This document shows, piece after piece, positions 23,689 through 35,640 of a stretch of 64,000 bases of DNA; position 1 is the stretch's first letter; each line of letters starts with the position of its first letter. The position numbers and the translations under genes are program-made. The DNA is taken from positions 428,442,400 through 428,506,399 of the forward strand of contig CM046874.1 of assembly GCA_025667525.1 (NCBI GenBank), given 5' to 3'. This DNA comes from Glebionis coronaria. Its lineage: Eukaryota; Streptophyta; Magnoliopsida; Asterales; Asteraceae. Under the pieces are notes generated by a model. The model was not told the origin of the DNA. It did not search any database and worked only from the letters and a program-made list of their open reading frames with translations.

Positions 23689-24000
23689 ACCGAGACCACG
23701 TAGGGTCTCGGTGGTGTTTGTTCCTCACCAGCTGCAGCCCTCTAGAAGGACAGTGGTGGTTCTTGGTTACCAACCGCAACCCAAACTGCATCAATAGTCG
23801 GTTGAGCGGCCTGATGGTGGCAAACCGAGACCATTTAGGTCTCGGTGGGTATGCATTGGGCAGCAGGGGGAACCACGGTAGCATCAGCGAAACCGACTGC
23901 CTTGTCGGTGGCTGCTGTTGGGTTCGGCCGCAAGCCACAGTCGTCCGGCTGTGGTGTTGCGTGGACTTTGAGGCAACACTGAGACCCCATGGTCTAGGTG
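23689..24000 (+). repeat. Hairpin set in the E LTR (ACCGAGACC/GGTCTCGGT)
   Basis: 23689-23712: ACCGAGACC / GGTCTCGGT, 9-bp stem, 6-nt loop. 23824-23846: the same stem, 5-nt loop ATTTA. 23977-24000: CACTGAGACC / GGTCTAGGTG, 10-bp stem with one mismatch and one G-T pair. They sit in a GC-rich block that contrasts with the AT-rich LTR. F has an equivalent set. Confidence 0.85.
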
Positions 24001-24195
24001 GGGTTTCGTTTGGGGTTCAGTTAACACCAAACACGCAAGGGGTGTTTGGCTAAACTTTTTCAAAAGCATGTATGCATTTAATTATCAATTGGTTTAATTA
24101 AAAACATGTTAATTAAATTAATTAATGTTTATGACTTAGGTTATAACTTATTTAAATAAATTCATGTTATTTTGTATGATCTTTTTATTTAAATA

Positions 24196-27100
24196 TGTAA
24201 CACCCCCAAATTCATACAACTCAGTACAGCGGAAGACTCGTTGGTGTTACGGGATAGCACATTACTCACATCATAGACAACGCATAAAAATCGCTTCGTT
24301 TAATAATAAAAGCATTTCCATTCATAAACATCAAAGTTATATCGGTCCCAAGTCATATTATTTCATACAAAGTTTTACAAAGTATTTGAATGGAAAATAT
24401 AGTTTAAGTGCGGGCCATGAATTCTTGCCGTCTTTCCGAGAATTACCTTCAAGTACCTGAGATAAAACATGTTAAAAGAAAAGGTCAGCGATAACGCCGA
24501 GTGAATTCATAGAGTTTAATAAATTCCATCAATATAATATCAGTATAAAATTATTACTGAAAATCGTTTTGTACAAATCATTTTAATAGGCTATAAAATA
24601 GCCAAAATCATTTTATACAAATCTTCATCAAAATCATAATATAGGCATTTGCCTTGAAAATCATTATACGAATCATTGTCGTTAAAAACATCATACAATA
24701 CGTTTTGCAACGTTGTATAGATTAAATAAAACCGTTATATGAATATGGTTATAAAAAGCCTTAAAAATCATTATACGAGCCAATGTCGTAAACACGCCAT
24801 ACAATACGTCTTATGACGTTGTATGAAAATAAAAACCGTTATATGAATATGGTTATGAAAACCAAAACACGTACATAATATCAATAGTATGACCCTGTAT
24901 TGCTAGTCAGGCAATACATCGTAATTCGGAGCGTCTATAATTATTTCGTTAATTTTGGATTATTATAAGCCGCATGACATTGTTACCTTACTAAAACAAC
25001 AACGGGTAGCTAACCCGATACCAATTTTTCCCATCTAAAGTAGCGTGTCGTCACAAAGGTCACGCTATGGAAATCTTCTCATACATAAATTCGCTTACCA
25101 ATCAATGTGGCACGACGGGGATCAACCGTCAAGGCGCGAACTGGGGTGATCGTCCCCAAATAGTACTATTAAATGCATAAGCGTCTACCAACTCCCGGTA
25201 GTTCACAATTCATGCTAATGGGACTTTTAGTGACATAACCTAACTTTAATAATCCATTTTATTTCATCTATCGGGTCCATTAATCATTTATCGGGTCATT
25301 CAATCATTCGGGTCCAAAATCAATAAACAAACAATCGGGACAAATGGTGTCCTATTTTATAAAACTAACATGGTATCTCCCTCGCGGGTTTATAAAACAT
25401 TTATAAAAACATTTAAAAGAGTGCGAGGCTATGAACTCACGTTGATATGGGAAGGCGGGTTATCGGCAATTCGGACGTACGGTACGTGCTTCAATCACAG
25501 AAACCTAGACAAATAATACTCGGTCTTAGACGTTTGTCCAATGACTTTATAAAAATATCAATTATGTATACATATGATGATTATATATATATGATGATCA
25601 AGTGGGTTTACATATTCTCGTTTACTCATTTTAGAGTTATGTGTCGATAACTTTTATACTAGTTTTAACTATTTTCACGTTTTAAGTCCAATAAGCCTTT
25701 TATAGGTTCTTTAACTTGTTTTAATCCATTTTGTACTTATATTATCAGTACTTAAACTTTACAAGTTGGGCCTAAATGGGTTAAGCCCAATAAGTTCTTT
25801 TTACAAGTTTTTATCTTATTTAGTCCAATTATTAGTCCAATATGCTTAATTAGCTCGTAAATGTCCGTATTTCTTATAGTTCGGGTTTTATCGGTTTTGA
25901 CTTGTTATACATGTCTATATATCAGTATATAAGTTTTATAAAGTTTTCATTAGACGGGTCCAACCATCTAAGTTTTATTTAACAAAAACGTTAATTTTTA
26001 CGGTATTAGCCGAAAAAGTCGTAAAAACAATGTTTATAGTTTTATAACTTATAAGTATTATTTCACTACCATTTATATAATTTATTCATTCATTTACCCT
26101 TTTACATATTTATAAAAATAAGTTTTATAAGTTAGTGGGTTTTCATTAATATTTTATACTATTAAATTTTGAGTGCTTATATAATAGTATTATTCTTTAA
26201 TTTCCAAAAATCTGATTTTTATCTTCACTTTCACAAAAAATGCCATATCTTGAGTTCTGTATGGAGATAGAAGCTCAAATTTTTATCACATAAACTACAT
26301 GATATGTTCTACATTTAACTCTTCTATAGCTACTGTTGAATCATCTTCTAAAGATTTTCTAAAAATCGTCCAAAACAGTGAACTCAGATTTATACCTTAA
26401 ACTTGTTTTGATCATATCTCACTCATTACTTTGATTCCATTACATGGCCAACTCTCACATGTGTACAAGACCCATAGCTTACTGTAAATCCATCCTACTT
26501 CATCATTTTATCAGTTCATGACTTGCTTCTTTACTGTTTTATACAGCCATCAAATTTAGACAAGATTTTAGCCTTGTTTCTTATAGTTTTTCAGCTTTTT
26601 AATCATGTTTATCAACAACAAATCCCCACATAACATTTTTATCATCATATAATCATCATATACATATACAATAGGAAATAAAATACATGTTTACATAATC
26701 AAAATAACAAGAAGTTGAGGAGGACAATCTTTATACCACCATGATGATGTAGGTTGTGATCAAAACATGGATTTTGATGGAGAAACTTGTGCATAGCCAA
26801 CACCATCTTCAAGAACACCATTCTTCATAGACTCCTTGTAGAAAATCAGCCCCAAGACACCATGAATACTCCTCCATGGATGTTATAATCATCACCATTC
26901 AAGAGAGCTTCAAGAGGGCTTCAACATATGTGTAAATAACACATGATTTTGTGGTTGGAATTGATCAAAAGTGGTGTTGGATGATGAATATGGGATGGCA
27001 CTTTTGAGCTAGAGAGAGAGAGTTTGTGTGTGGTATTGCATGTCACAAATGGAAGCAAGTAGTAAATGGGAAGTGGTTTTGTGGTTTGAATGGGAAAAGT

Positions 27101-27729
27101 AGCTTCAAAATGAAGCAAATGGTACAAGTGTTATTCACTTTGCTTAAGGCTTGACACCTAAGGGTGTTAAGTCATGGTTTGGCCGCCCCATGTTAGTGGG
27201 GTGGGGCAAGTGTAAACTTGTCTCATCCCACTAATTTACGGGTATTCCTCGATTCTAGTTTCCTCGATTTGCGTGCCCTCGGGTCGTTTTACGAAAAACG
27301 TTTTTATAAATTATGAATCAACGTCACAAAACGAATCCAATAAAAATTGTCTCATCAAAAACGGAGTTCGAAAACGTAAATACGTAATCCTAGGGTTTCC
27401 GGTTTAGTCGTAAAGGACGTTAAAATAAAATCGTAAGTCCTAATCTTTTCTCGTAAATTTGTGAGTTTATGAACCAACACAAATTTAATACTCCAAAATA
27501 ATATTCATGGATAAATTTATTTTCTGAAATGTCGGACTGTCACCAAGGACGGTGTATGTAAACGTAAGCACGTAACGTTGAATCCTCCGGTTTAGACGTA
27601 GTCGATGCTACTCCAAGACGTAAATCCAAATTTCTTCCAAAAAATAAGTGAGTTCATATTGTATTAAAATAATATTTTCAAATAATATTTGAGAATAAAA
27701 TATCAATCGTAAATTGACGGATTGTCACA
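24196..27729 (-). mobile_element. G: solo LTR of the C/D-type gypsy family
   Basis: 3534 bp. On the minus strand it starts TGTGACAATCC and ends GGGGGTGTTACA. It is flanked on both sides by AAATA (24191-24195 and 27730-27734), a perfect 5-bp target duplication. No internal sequence or primer site is present, so it is a recombined solo LTR. It is similar to C along most of its length and to D in reverse orientation, and includes the conserved stem at 25041-25067. Confidence 0.92.
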
Positions 27730-28019
27730 AAATAAACTTATGATAAATAATTAATCACTTAATTATTCATGTATATTTAAATAATTAATTAAAACTTAGC
27801 TTAATTAATTAATATCATTTTAAGATAAAGTTTAATTATATTAACCGTGTAATATTATTAATTAATAATAACTTAGGATAACACGGAATATCATTATTAA
27901 TTAATAATTATAAGTTAAGCCTAAGTATTTATTTATTATTAAACTTTACAACATAATTAAACATGACATATTATAAGCTTATTAAAACTATATGTTATAT
28001 CATTTAATTATTTAATAAT

Positions 28020-28350
28020 CCTATTATTAATTATGGAAATACATTAATTATGGAAACATGTTAAATATGGAATTATACTAATTATGCCAACATGATAATT
28101 ATGGAAACACACTAAATATGGTAACATGCTATTTATGGAAATACACTAAATATGGTAACATGCTATTTTTGGAAACATGCTAAATATGGAAACTTTCTAT
28201 TTTTGAAAACTTACTAATTATGGAAACTTTCTATTTTTGGAAACTTACTATTTAAGTAAACTTGCTATTTTTGGAAAGTTACTATATATGAAAATCTGCT
28301 ATTTTTAGAAAGTTACTATATATAGAAACCTGCTATTTTTTAGAAAGTTA
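28020..28350 (+). repeat. GGAAAC minisatellite in the E LTR
   Basis: About 330 bp of degenerate 17-20 bp units, based on TATGGAAACATGCTAA and then TTTTTGGAAACTTACTA, with gradual change along the array. The corresponding F segment (39918-40010) holds only about five units. Confidence 0.85.
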
Positions 28351-29605
28351 CTCATTATGTTATAACAAGTACTGTAACACATAAAACATGAAATACATGA
28401 ATTTAAACCACATGAAACACTAAGAAACACATGATTAAACATGAAATAATAAAACAAGACAAGAACAAGTATAATAAGTAAGAACATGTCAAGTAAACTA
28501 AATAACAAGTATGTATAAGTAAAACAGACACTTATTCATGTCCACTTTATTATGTAGCTATTGTGAAGTCGGAGTGATCTTCCGCGTTCGTTTTCGTTTT
28601 CATTTACTGGACATAAGGTACGGATATGATGTCCTTCAGTAAGGACATTCATTCCTATGTTAGGATTCCCCGTTTGCAGCCATCTATTTTCCCCAGTAGT
28701 ATGTGTCTTAAACAATTTCAGTATATGTTATGTTTATTTTAGATTGCCTAAGCTATATACATGCATGCCAGTTTCACCTAGTTATGGGGGTTCCATAACC
28801 ATAGAACTGGAGGCACCGGTGTTATGACTCTTCTGCGGTGAGAGTGATTGCTCGCAGCGTCCCTTTACAGTATTTGGCCTTTGTTATTATTATCATGTGG
28901 GGCGAATGGGTGCATCCTAGGATAAGAAGTAAGATTTCATGGTAACTACGGTGTGTGTCTTGCATCGATTATAGGAGCTGATCCCTCCACTTATATTATA
29001 TATTAATTAGAGGCAACCCCTCTAATTGCATGATGAGGTCACCCCTCTAAGTATTCATGCACGTTGATATAACATGACCTATATGGGCTCCGGGCATATT
29101 TAAAATAAAGTTTTCAGAACAAACTAAACATAAGTCTTTTCAGAAATATAAAACCAGTCTTATGAACTTAAACCAGGTTTTCCAGGACATACACTTATTC
29201 CATTGTTATTCATTCTTTTCATTAATTGCTTATGTTTATGCTTTAAATTATATTGTCATATATCCGCACACTAAGCGTATTGCTCAGCCGTATTTTTCTT
29301 TCCATGTCCCAATACGGCAGGTACTAAAGGGCAAAGCTAGGACTCAAGAGTACGTGCATGGGATGGAGGCGCCTAGTCTTCTTTCTCTTTCAATGTATTT
29401 ACATACTTTTGCTTTGTTGGACATTGTTTAGTCCTTTCCTTACACATTATACTTATGCATCTATGTGTGGAGCTTATGTTGGAACCGATGTTTGTTTCCG
29501 GTTTCATTTATGGTCATTTAATGTTTTATACATTTACCTTGCATGCTTTGATGACACGCCATAATTACTACGTAACGGTCCAATTTTTCCAAATAGGGTG
29601 TTACA

Positions 29606-30260
29606 CCTTACCCATCACTGACATCTTAAACCGAGAAGACATGAATGTTCCAAATTCATCTGATAAGATCTGGTTTGAGGCAACAAATATAATATCATCA
29701 ACGTATATTTGTACCATAATAATGTCGTTTCCGTGTTTTTGAATGAACAGCGTTGGATCCACCTTGCCTTTTGCGAAGCCTTCCGTAATGAGGAATTGTG
29801 ACAATAGATCATACCACGTGCGGGGAGCTTGCTTCAACCTATAAAGAGCCTTCTTAAGCTTGTACACGTGATTAAAATATTTAGAATTCACAAAACCATC
29901 CGGTTGTTGAACATAGACCTCTTCCTTGATTTCACCATTGAGAAATGTCGTCTTCACATCCATCTGATAGACGATCATATTCATGTGGGCTGCATAAGCG
30001 AGGAAAGTCTAATATCTTCCAAACGGGCAACCGGTGCAAAGGATTCCATAAAGTCGATGCCCAATAATTGCTTGTATCCCCGAGCTCCAAGTCGAGCTTT
30101 GTTCTTTAATATTCCACCTAACTCTTCGAGTTTCACCTTGTAAACCCATTTCAAAGGTAGTAACTTCACTTGATCCGGGCATGGGACAAGGTCCCATACA
30201 TCAAGACGTATAAATTCATTAAGTTCTTCTTGCATAGCTTCAATCCAATGTGATCGAGTA
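29606..30260 (-). pseudogene. H reverse transcriptase (N-terminal and catalytic part)
   Basis: The first frame (30235 to 29981) carries [50 protein letters not shown] and [13 protein letters not shown] frameshift near 29985-30000 leads into a frame with [35 protein letters not shown] and the catalytic YVDD ([11 protein letters not shown], about 29665-29700). It ends KMSVMGK at 29606, where the E LTR starts. The usual copia continuation after MGK is absent here. The Val-Ala-Arg-Gly-Tyr block reads GARGYKQ. Confidence 0.88.
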
Positions 30261-30271
30261 AAAGCTTGTTG

Positions 30272-30957
30272 CTACGTCTTAGGTTCAACTTTACTAAGAA
30301 AGGCATCAAAATGAAAAAACAATTCACTTTCTTGTAGCTGACTTCGTGTAGATACTGGACGATTAGGATCACCAATAATAGAATCTATTGGATGATCCTT
30401 TGTCCACTTGTTGTCATGTTCACGAATCTGTGGATTGGAGTAGACCGTAGTAGGAGCTTCCTCTGAGGTCGACGACCCAGCTTGATTAGGGTCGGGAATT
30501 GGTACACCAAAGAATGGAAGTTTACGCATTTGAGCGAATTCCAAATTGTGATCATCATCATCCTCTTCATCATCAATAGGCGGGACATGGGTAGTTGATA
30601 CACGTGTTGGTTGAGAATTACTCGTTGAAGGTGTATCTTGACCAACTGTTGTTGTAGACACATCTAATTGTGCTTCATTTGCTGGAGCGATAACGTCGTT
30701 GACCGGAGCTATTACTTTAGGTTCTAGAGAAACAATACTTGGTGGAGTAAAAAATTCATCAAAGAACGGTTGAAACAACGTATCCCATTCATTCATAGAA
30801 GGTGGTGTAAATGATGATGAAGCAGGGTTATTTGGGACAAGACCAGAACTAATGTTACTGGGTCCCATTTCATAAAGTGCGGGTTCAGAGCTGCTTTGCT
30901 CAGAAGCCATTACTGTCAGATCGTCAAAATCAACATTCATAGTTTCGAGGATCTTAC
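30272..30957 (-). pseudogene. H integrase-RT linker
   Basis: 222 residues from MNVDFDDLTVMASEQSSSEP to SKVEPKT, Ser/Pro/Asp-rich with a DDEEDDDDH acidic stretch. It includes NKWTKDHPIDSIIGDP near its end, a copia signature just before RT. It is a low-complexity spacer between the integrase C-terminus and RT. The integrase C-terminal part (ADIGIFIGYAPAKKA) lies just upstream at 30960-31040. Confidence 0.75.
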
Positions 30958-31039
30958 GAGAATTACGATTGTAGATTCAGAATGCCTTCTTTGCGGGGGC
31001 ATAACCAATGAAAATACCAATATCAGCCTTTCGTTGTAG

Positions 31040-31780
31040 TTTTCCCAAATTGTCACCATCATTATTTGGATAGCAAAGAGAACCAAATACATGAAGGTAT
31101 GATAAATATGGTACTTTCCTACTTTCCATGTAGAAGCTCATAAGGTGTTTTACCATGGCGTTTTCGAATTAGTGGCCGGTTTTGGGTGTAAACTGCTGTA
31201 GATACTGCTTCTGCCCATAAAAACAATGGAGCCTTTGCGTAAATTAATATCGTTCGAGCAACTTCCATAAGTGTGCGATTTCGCCTTTCAACGACACTAT
31301 TTTGTTGTAGAGTGCGAGCAATGGATGTTTCATGAGATATGCCAACTTATTCATAATAATTACGCAAGATTTGATTCATAATTTCGGTTCCATTATCTAT
31401 ACGAATGTGTCGGACAGTAGTGTTGAGATGCACTTGAATCATCTTGAGAAATCCGATGATGAATTTAGGTGCCTCATTTTTTGTTGCAAGAAATTTCACC
31501 CATGTAAACCGAGAGTAATCATCGACAATGACGAGGATGTAGTTTTTACCACTAAGACTTTCAACACGCATTGGCCCACAAAGATCCATATGCAACAAAT
31601 AAAGTTTCTCTTGGTTGGTGTATTCAGTCTTGGGTTTGTATGATTTCTTAGTACTCTTCCCCATTGAACACGCGGAACACAAATGGTCCTTGTGAAATTT
31701 AACTTTAGGAAGACTACGACCAAGTTCGTTTTTCGCCAAATGATTAATAGCGTCAAAGTTAAGATGAGATAACCGTCGAT
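31040..31780 (-). pseudogene. H integrase
   Basis: The pre-integrase and core are readable: HKDHLCSACSMGKS (end of the HHCC zinc finger), LLHMDLCGPM (first catalytic Asp), YILVIVDDYSRFTWVKFL, then HIRIDNGTEIMN (second Asp). The catalytic Glu block reads QQNSVVERRN (about 31270-31310) with Gly changed to Ser and a frameshift before it. KAPLFLWAEAVSTAVYT follows at about 31190-31240, then FGSLCYPNNDGDNLGKLQ at about 31060-31090. Confidence 0.85.
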
Positions 31781-31781
31781 G

Positions 31782-32381
31782 TTATAACCATGACTTAGTC
31801 TTTGATGCTTTGAAGAGAAGACATACGGGAGAAGCGGCCATCATGTCTTGTAGAGACAAAGTATACAAATTATTCCCTCGAGTACCTTTCAACAAATCTA
31901 CCCTTTCCAAATTACGAATGAAGCAGGTATGATCTCGAAAAGCAAATTCTAGGTTTGAATCATAAAATTGTCCCACAGAAAATAAGTTGTGACCAAGACC
32001 TTCCACATAATACACTCTTGAAATAATAACATTCCCATTATGATATTCACCATAACCCATTATTTTTGCAATATAATCATTTCCAAATCGAACCGTACCA
32101 AGAAACTTGCTGACAAAATTTTTGAGCGATCTCCGGTCATATGCTTTGAGCAACCAGAGTCAAATACCAGAGAACAATTTTGACAACGTGTTTTCAACAA
32201 CAATAGTAGACAATGCATTGGAAACTATCGGTTCCAGAGTGTTAGCATATACATATATAATATTATCAGAATTGCTAACATTTGTATTATCCTTAGATTT
32301 TCGACGTTTTCTAATGTAAGTTTTACCAAAAACAGGTTTTATTGTTCCAACATTATGAGGTTTTGGATTATTAGCAAGCAC
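31782..32381 (-). pseudogene. H protease and pre-integrase region, frameshifted at the active site
   Basis: The copia protease motif DSGCSKHMTGDRS is encoded at about 32125-32161, but one base is missing just before the Asp codon (near 32162), so upstream sequence (VVENTLSKLFSGI, then stop) and downstream sequence (FVSKFLGTVRFGNDYIAKIM) are in different frames. Downstream features are VYYVEGLGHNLFSVGQF, then TCFIRNLERVDLLKGTRGNN and LYTLSLQDMM. Confidence 0.85.
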
Positions 32382-32384
32382 TAC

Positions 32385-34700
32385 AGTGGGAGTAGACCTA
32401 TTTAAAGGGCACTTGGTTCCTACAGTAGTGTTGGTGTTCCTAGTTCAAGGACACGCTTGTGTTTTGGTAGCCTTGGTACTCCTAGTTAAAGGGAACGCTT
32501 TCTTCGCTTTAGTGGGAGTTATCCTAGTTAAAGGGCACACATTTCCTACTATAGTGAAATTTCTACCAGTGGGACGCCACATCCATCCAACTTGGATTAT
32601 CACTTCCCCAGTTGGTTTCCATTCTAAGTTGTGCTTTTGGGCATACATGTCATTCACATGGTCAATAAGGCAAGAATCATGACGACTAGAAAACATACAT
32701 TCATTACAATTCCAACATTTCAAATTAGAATTCACAATAGGCTTAGAACGCTACACAACCGCAGAGCTTTTAGGTTTAGCTACATGATTCTTTTTATTCA
32801 AAACAGAAATAAAATTCCTAGGGTGGGCTTCTACTTTCTTCTTCACTTGACTACTAGATAGGGGCAAGATCCTATCATTCTTCGTGTTTCCTTTAAGCTT
32901 AGATCTTTATGCCTTAGTAGTGGTTTTTACTCTGTAGAAGGCAACACGAGAATATTAGAAGCTGGTTTTTATTTTTCCTTATCTTTAATGACCAATTTTT
33001 GAGATGGTTTAGTCCTAGGGCCCTTGTTAAATGGTGTGACGGCGATGAGGTTTCTTTTGATTCCACTAGAGGACGGTGCTGAGACGGTGGCTGGGTTATC
33101 CACAACATTCTAACCTTTTAGGGTACGAAGTGTTTCCTTTAACTCAGCCAAAGCCAAATTTTTATCACAAATTTGTTCCGTCAAATCAGATATTTCCAGC
33201 GACTTTTGATTCAATCGTTCAATCAATGATTGAGTTTGTGTAGTGGTATTAGCACATGCGGGCTTTACTGAATCGTGTGTATTTTTCTGTTTTAAGTTAT
33301 CAACTTTGGACAAAACTTTGAAACTCGACTATCTAGATCAAGTTTAAAATTCTCAGCGGCCTCAAGCACGTTCACACGGTTAATCTCCGTAGATTTCTCT
33401 ATGTCTATTGGCAATGATTTAGCAAGCTTGTCACTTGGCTGACGCTGTTTTGATTGTAAATTCAATCTTAAAATATTTTGTAAATTTGGATCATCTATAT
33501 TAACACCTTCGAATGACGTTTCAAAAATCTCTTGAATAAATTGTTGTTTACATTCAAGCAAAATACAATGTTATTGAATCTCATCAAAACATTTTGAAAG
33601 CGAATTATAGGAATCTTTAATCTTTAAAAATTCAGCGTCAGATTTGTGACAATTACTATCTACCACATTATCCATAGATTCAACATTATGCACAATAGAA
33701 TCATTATCAACACTTTTATTCACACAGACGGATACAATATCATGCGACATCACTTGCTTCAGAAGTTGATCATTTTGGCGTAAAATACGTTCCATTTCAA
33801 CTAAACCGTTTTCAGAAGCGTCAACCATTTCATTGAAAACACGTTTAACTTCATTTAATTCCAAAACCAAGTCTTGATCAATATTGCTAAAACACGCTTT
33901 AATATTTTCTACAAACAAAACAATTTCGTCTCGAAACGCAGCTCTAGTGTGTTCAAAATTCCATTCACCTTCCATTATGGCTGAAGCCGTCATGCGTTCC
34001 GTATGACCTTGTCGAAATCGGCAAAGTGTTGGTGCAACGCATTTAAGCTATTAGACACCTTACTTACCGATGGAATTAACTTAGTTAAATCCTTTTTTAC
34101 AAGTGTAGGAGACGTACTAGAAAGGTTTTCGTTTGACAAACTTTGGGGCACACAAGCTGATAATTAAGCTAATTCCTTTTGTAGTCTGAAGAGGGTCTTT
34201 TTATCAAATTGATCTTTACTATGCTTTACATAATCAAACTTAGTATGGAATTTTAAAATCATTTTTGATCGATTTTCTTCCGCAAGTGACATCGACTCCA
34301 CATCATCACGAAGATAGGGAGCCTATTTCGATTTACCAATTTGGGTGACATCATAAAGACAAGGAATATATTCCTAAGCTTTTTTTGAATAACCGGGATT
34401 AGGTGGTAAATCTTGAAGACGCTTAAGTTCTAGTTCTTTAAATGATTTTGTTAAAAGATGAACCTTTTCTGTGGAAGCGTATTGTTTTAAAGCTGTTGTT
34501 CTTTGAATTTAAGAAGTTTGGTAGCATTAACTTCCGATTCAAACTTTTTAGACTCGAGAGTTTCGAAATCCGTTTTAAGTTTCTAAAAATCATTTATAAC
34601 CGACTCTTTTTCTTTTAATTCATTGGAAACATTAACTCTTAATGATTCTATTTCGTTTAAGTGTAAAATCCTTTCAGAATGAAATTGGTCAAATTCAGAA
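32385..34700 (-). pseudogene. H long spacer between zinc knuckle and protease
   Basis: Broken frames encode a large coiled-coil-like, Asn/Glu/Leu-rich spacer typical of this copia group. Pieces are: 33571-33993 (FEHTRAAFRDEIVLFVENIK..., repeated Val/Leu heptads), 33292-33561, and 33110-33313 (SLIERLNQKSLEISDLTEQI, ALAELKETLRTLKG). At 32445-32735 come CWNCNECMFSSRHDSC (Cys-rich), HNLEWKPTGEVII and WRPTGRNFTIVGNVCPLTRI. 34000-34700 has no long frame. Its role is unknown; such spacers may help particle assembly. Confidence 0.7.
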
Positions 34701-34704
34701 TAAG

Positions 34705-35640
34705 TTAATTTCTCTGCTTGAGGGACCATTTCAAAAGTTTTGACCTTTTCTTTATACAGCCAAGCTCAGCGGTTAGGTTTGCATTCATAACTACGGTTTG
34801 TCGGACAACCACATTCATGTTATCAATAATATGTTTAGGCACCATTACCAAATCATGTTGAGCATAAGATTCCATACCCGTCGTAGCATTTGGTTGAGGT
34901 TCACTTAAATGTGTAGGATCGGATACCACATCATTTGAGTTACTATTTCCCCAATGCTGTTCGAGGTTGTTATTTTCATGCCCAACTTGATGTGGGTTAT
35001 CATTAACAAGATTGGGTGTTGTTGGTACCTCACTGACGACATCAGAACCGTAGTGAGAAATATTAGCAACAAGAGCAGCTTGGGCTGAGTGAATGTCATC
35101 ATAATCCAAATCATATGCATCAAGATCGTCCGCTTGATATGCTACATTAGAAATAGAGACGACTCTAGTGCCTTCATTATCTGCCGCCCCTGGGTCTGCA
35201 AAAAATGCTAATTCCTCTGAATCCAAAATCTTTCCTTTTGATTGAGCGTCGACCAAATACATCTTCTCCTGAAACCACGCTGCATCCTTCTCCTTTTAGG
35301 CTGAGTGCATTGCCTAGCCATATGACCTTGTCCTCGACAATTGTAGCAAGTCACAACCTTTTGAGGACCAATAACACTTCCATTTCCCCTAGCTTGAGCA
35401 TTCACGGTTTGAGCATTCACGGTCCTTGTAGTTGGTCCATATGAGTTTTGCCTTCCATGAATGGATTGCACCATCACTTGACCGTCTTGAATAGTGGCTT
35501 GTTGGCGAGGATTTGAAGAAGTGTGGAGCTGATTGTTCGTTGGTGGAAAACCTCTAGTTGCAACAAGTTTTAACAAGTAGGCAGTGAGATGGTTCAAGAC
35601 ATCAGTTGGCATATCATTTTGAGTAAAGACTGGTGCTTGA
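34705..35640 (-). pseudogene. H gag C-terminal half with zinc knuckle
   Basis: The 35208-35612 frame includes YNCRGQGHMARQCTQPKRRR, a CX2CX4HX4C nucleocapsid knuckle (about 35290-35350). The next frame (34705-35262) starts MYLVDAQSKGKILDSEELAF, then FADPGAADNEGTRV, DDLDAYDLDYDDIHSAQAAL and ANISHYGSDVVSEV, the usual text after the knuckle in this family. The two overlap in different frames, so a frameshift separates them. Confidence 0.85.

Larger units (their letters stand above)
21074..29605 (+). mobile_element. E: chromovirus-like Ty3/gypsy element, internally deleted, with 3' LTR
   Basis: Order: end of gag with an intron, zinc knuckle, protease, a large deletion removing RT and RNase H, a broken integrase, an integrase C-terminus with chromodomain-like end, polypurine tract, 3' LTR (22986-29605) split by solo LTR G. 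It is inserted in the RT gene of copia H, whose sequence resumes at 29606. Its 5' part was separated by D and should lie left of the window. F is a relative of the same family. Confidence 0.85.
22986..29605 (+). repeat. 3' LTR of E, split by solo LTR G
   Basis: Starts TGTAAAACCCGC and ends GGGTGTTACA. Without the G insertion and one target copy it is about 3.1 kb. It corresponds to the F LTR (38584-41253): the same start, the GC-rich hairpin block (23640-24050), the TAATTAATTA-rich part, the minisatellite (28020-28350) and the same terminal 1 kb (28550-29605 against 40190-41253). Copia sequence follows at 29606. Confidence 0.85.

Noticed and set aside
23210..24069. Several 60-130 codon frames on both strands in the GC-rich part of the E LTR
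   Set aside because: GC-rich sequence lowers stop frequency; the frames are not conserved in the matching F block, whereas the hairpins are.
29162..29564. Frames with hydrophobic residues at the end of the E LTR (and 40844-41179 in F)
   Set aside because: They lie in homologous LTR ends but differ in frame and sequence; no conserved protein.
32386..32682. Plus-strand frame opposite the copia spacer (LVPTVVLVFLVQG...)
   Set aside because: It is the complement of the readable copia spacer (WRPTGRNFTIVGNVC on the minus strand), so it is a shadow.
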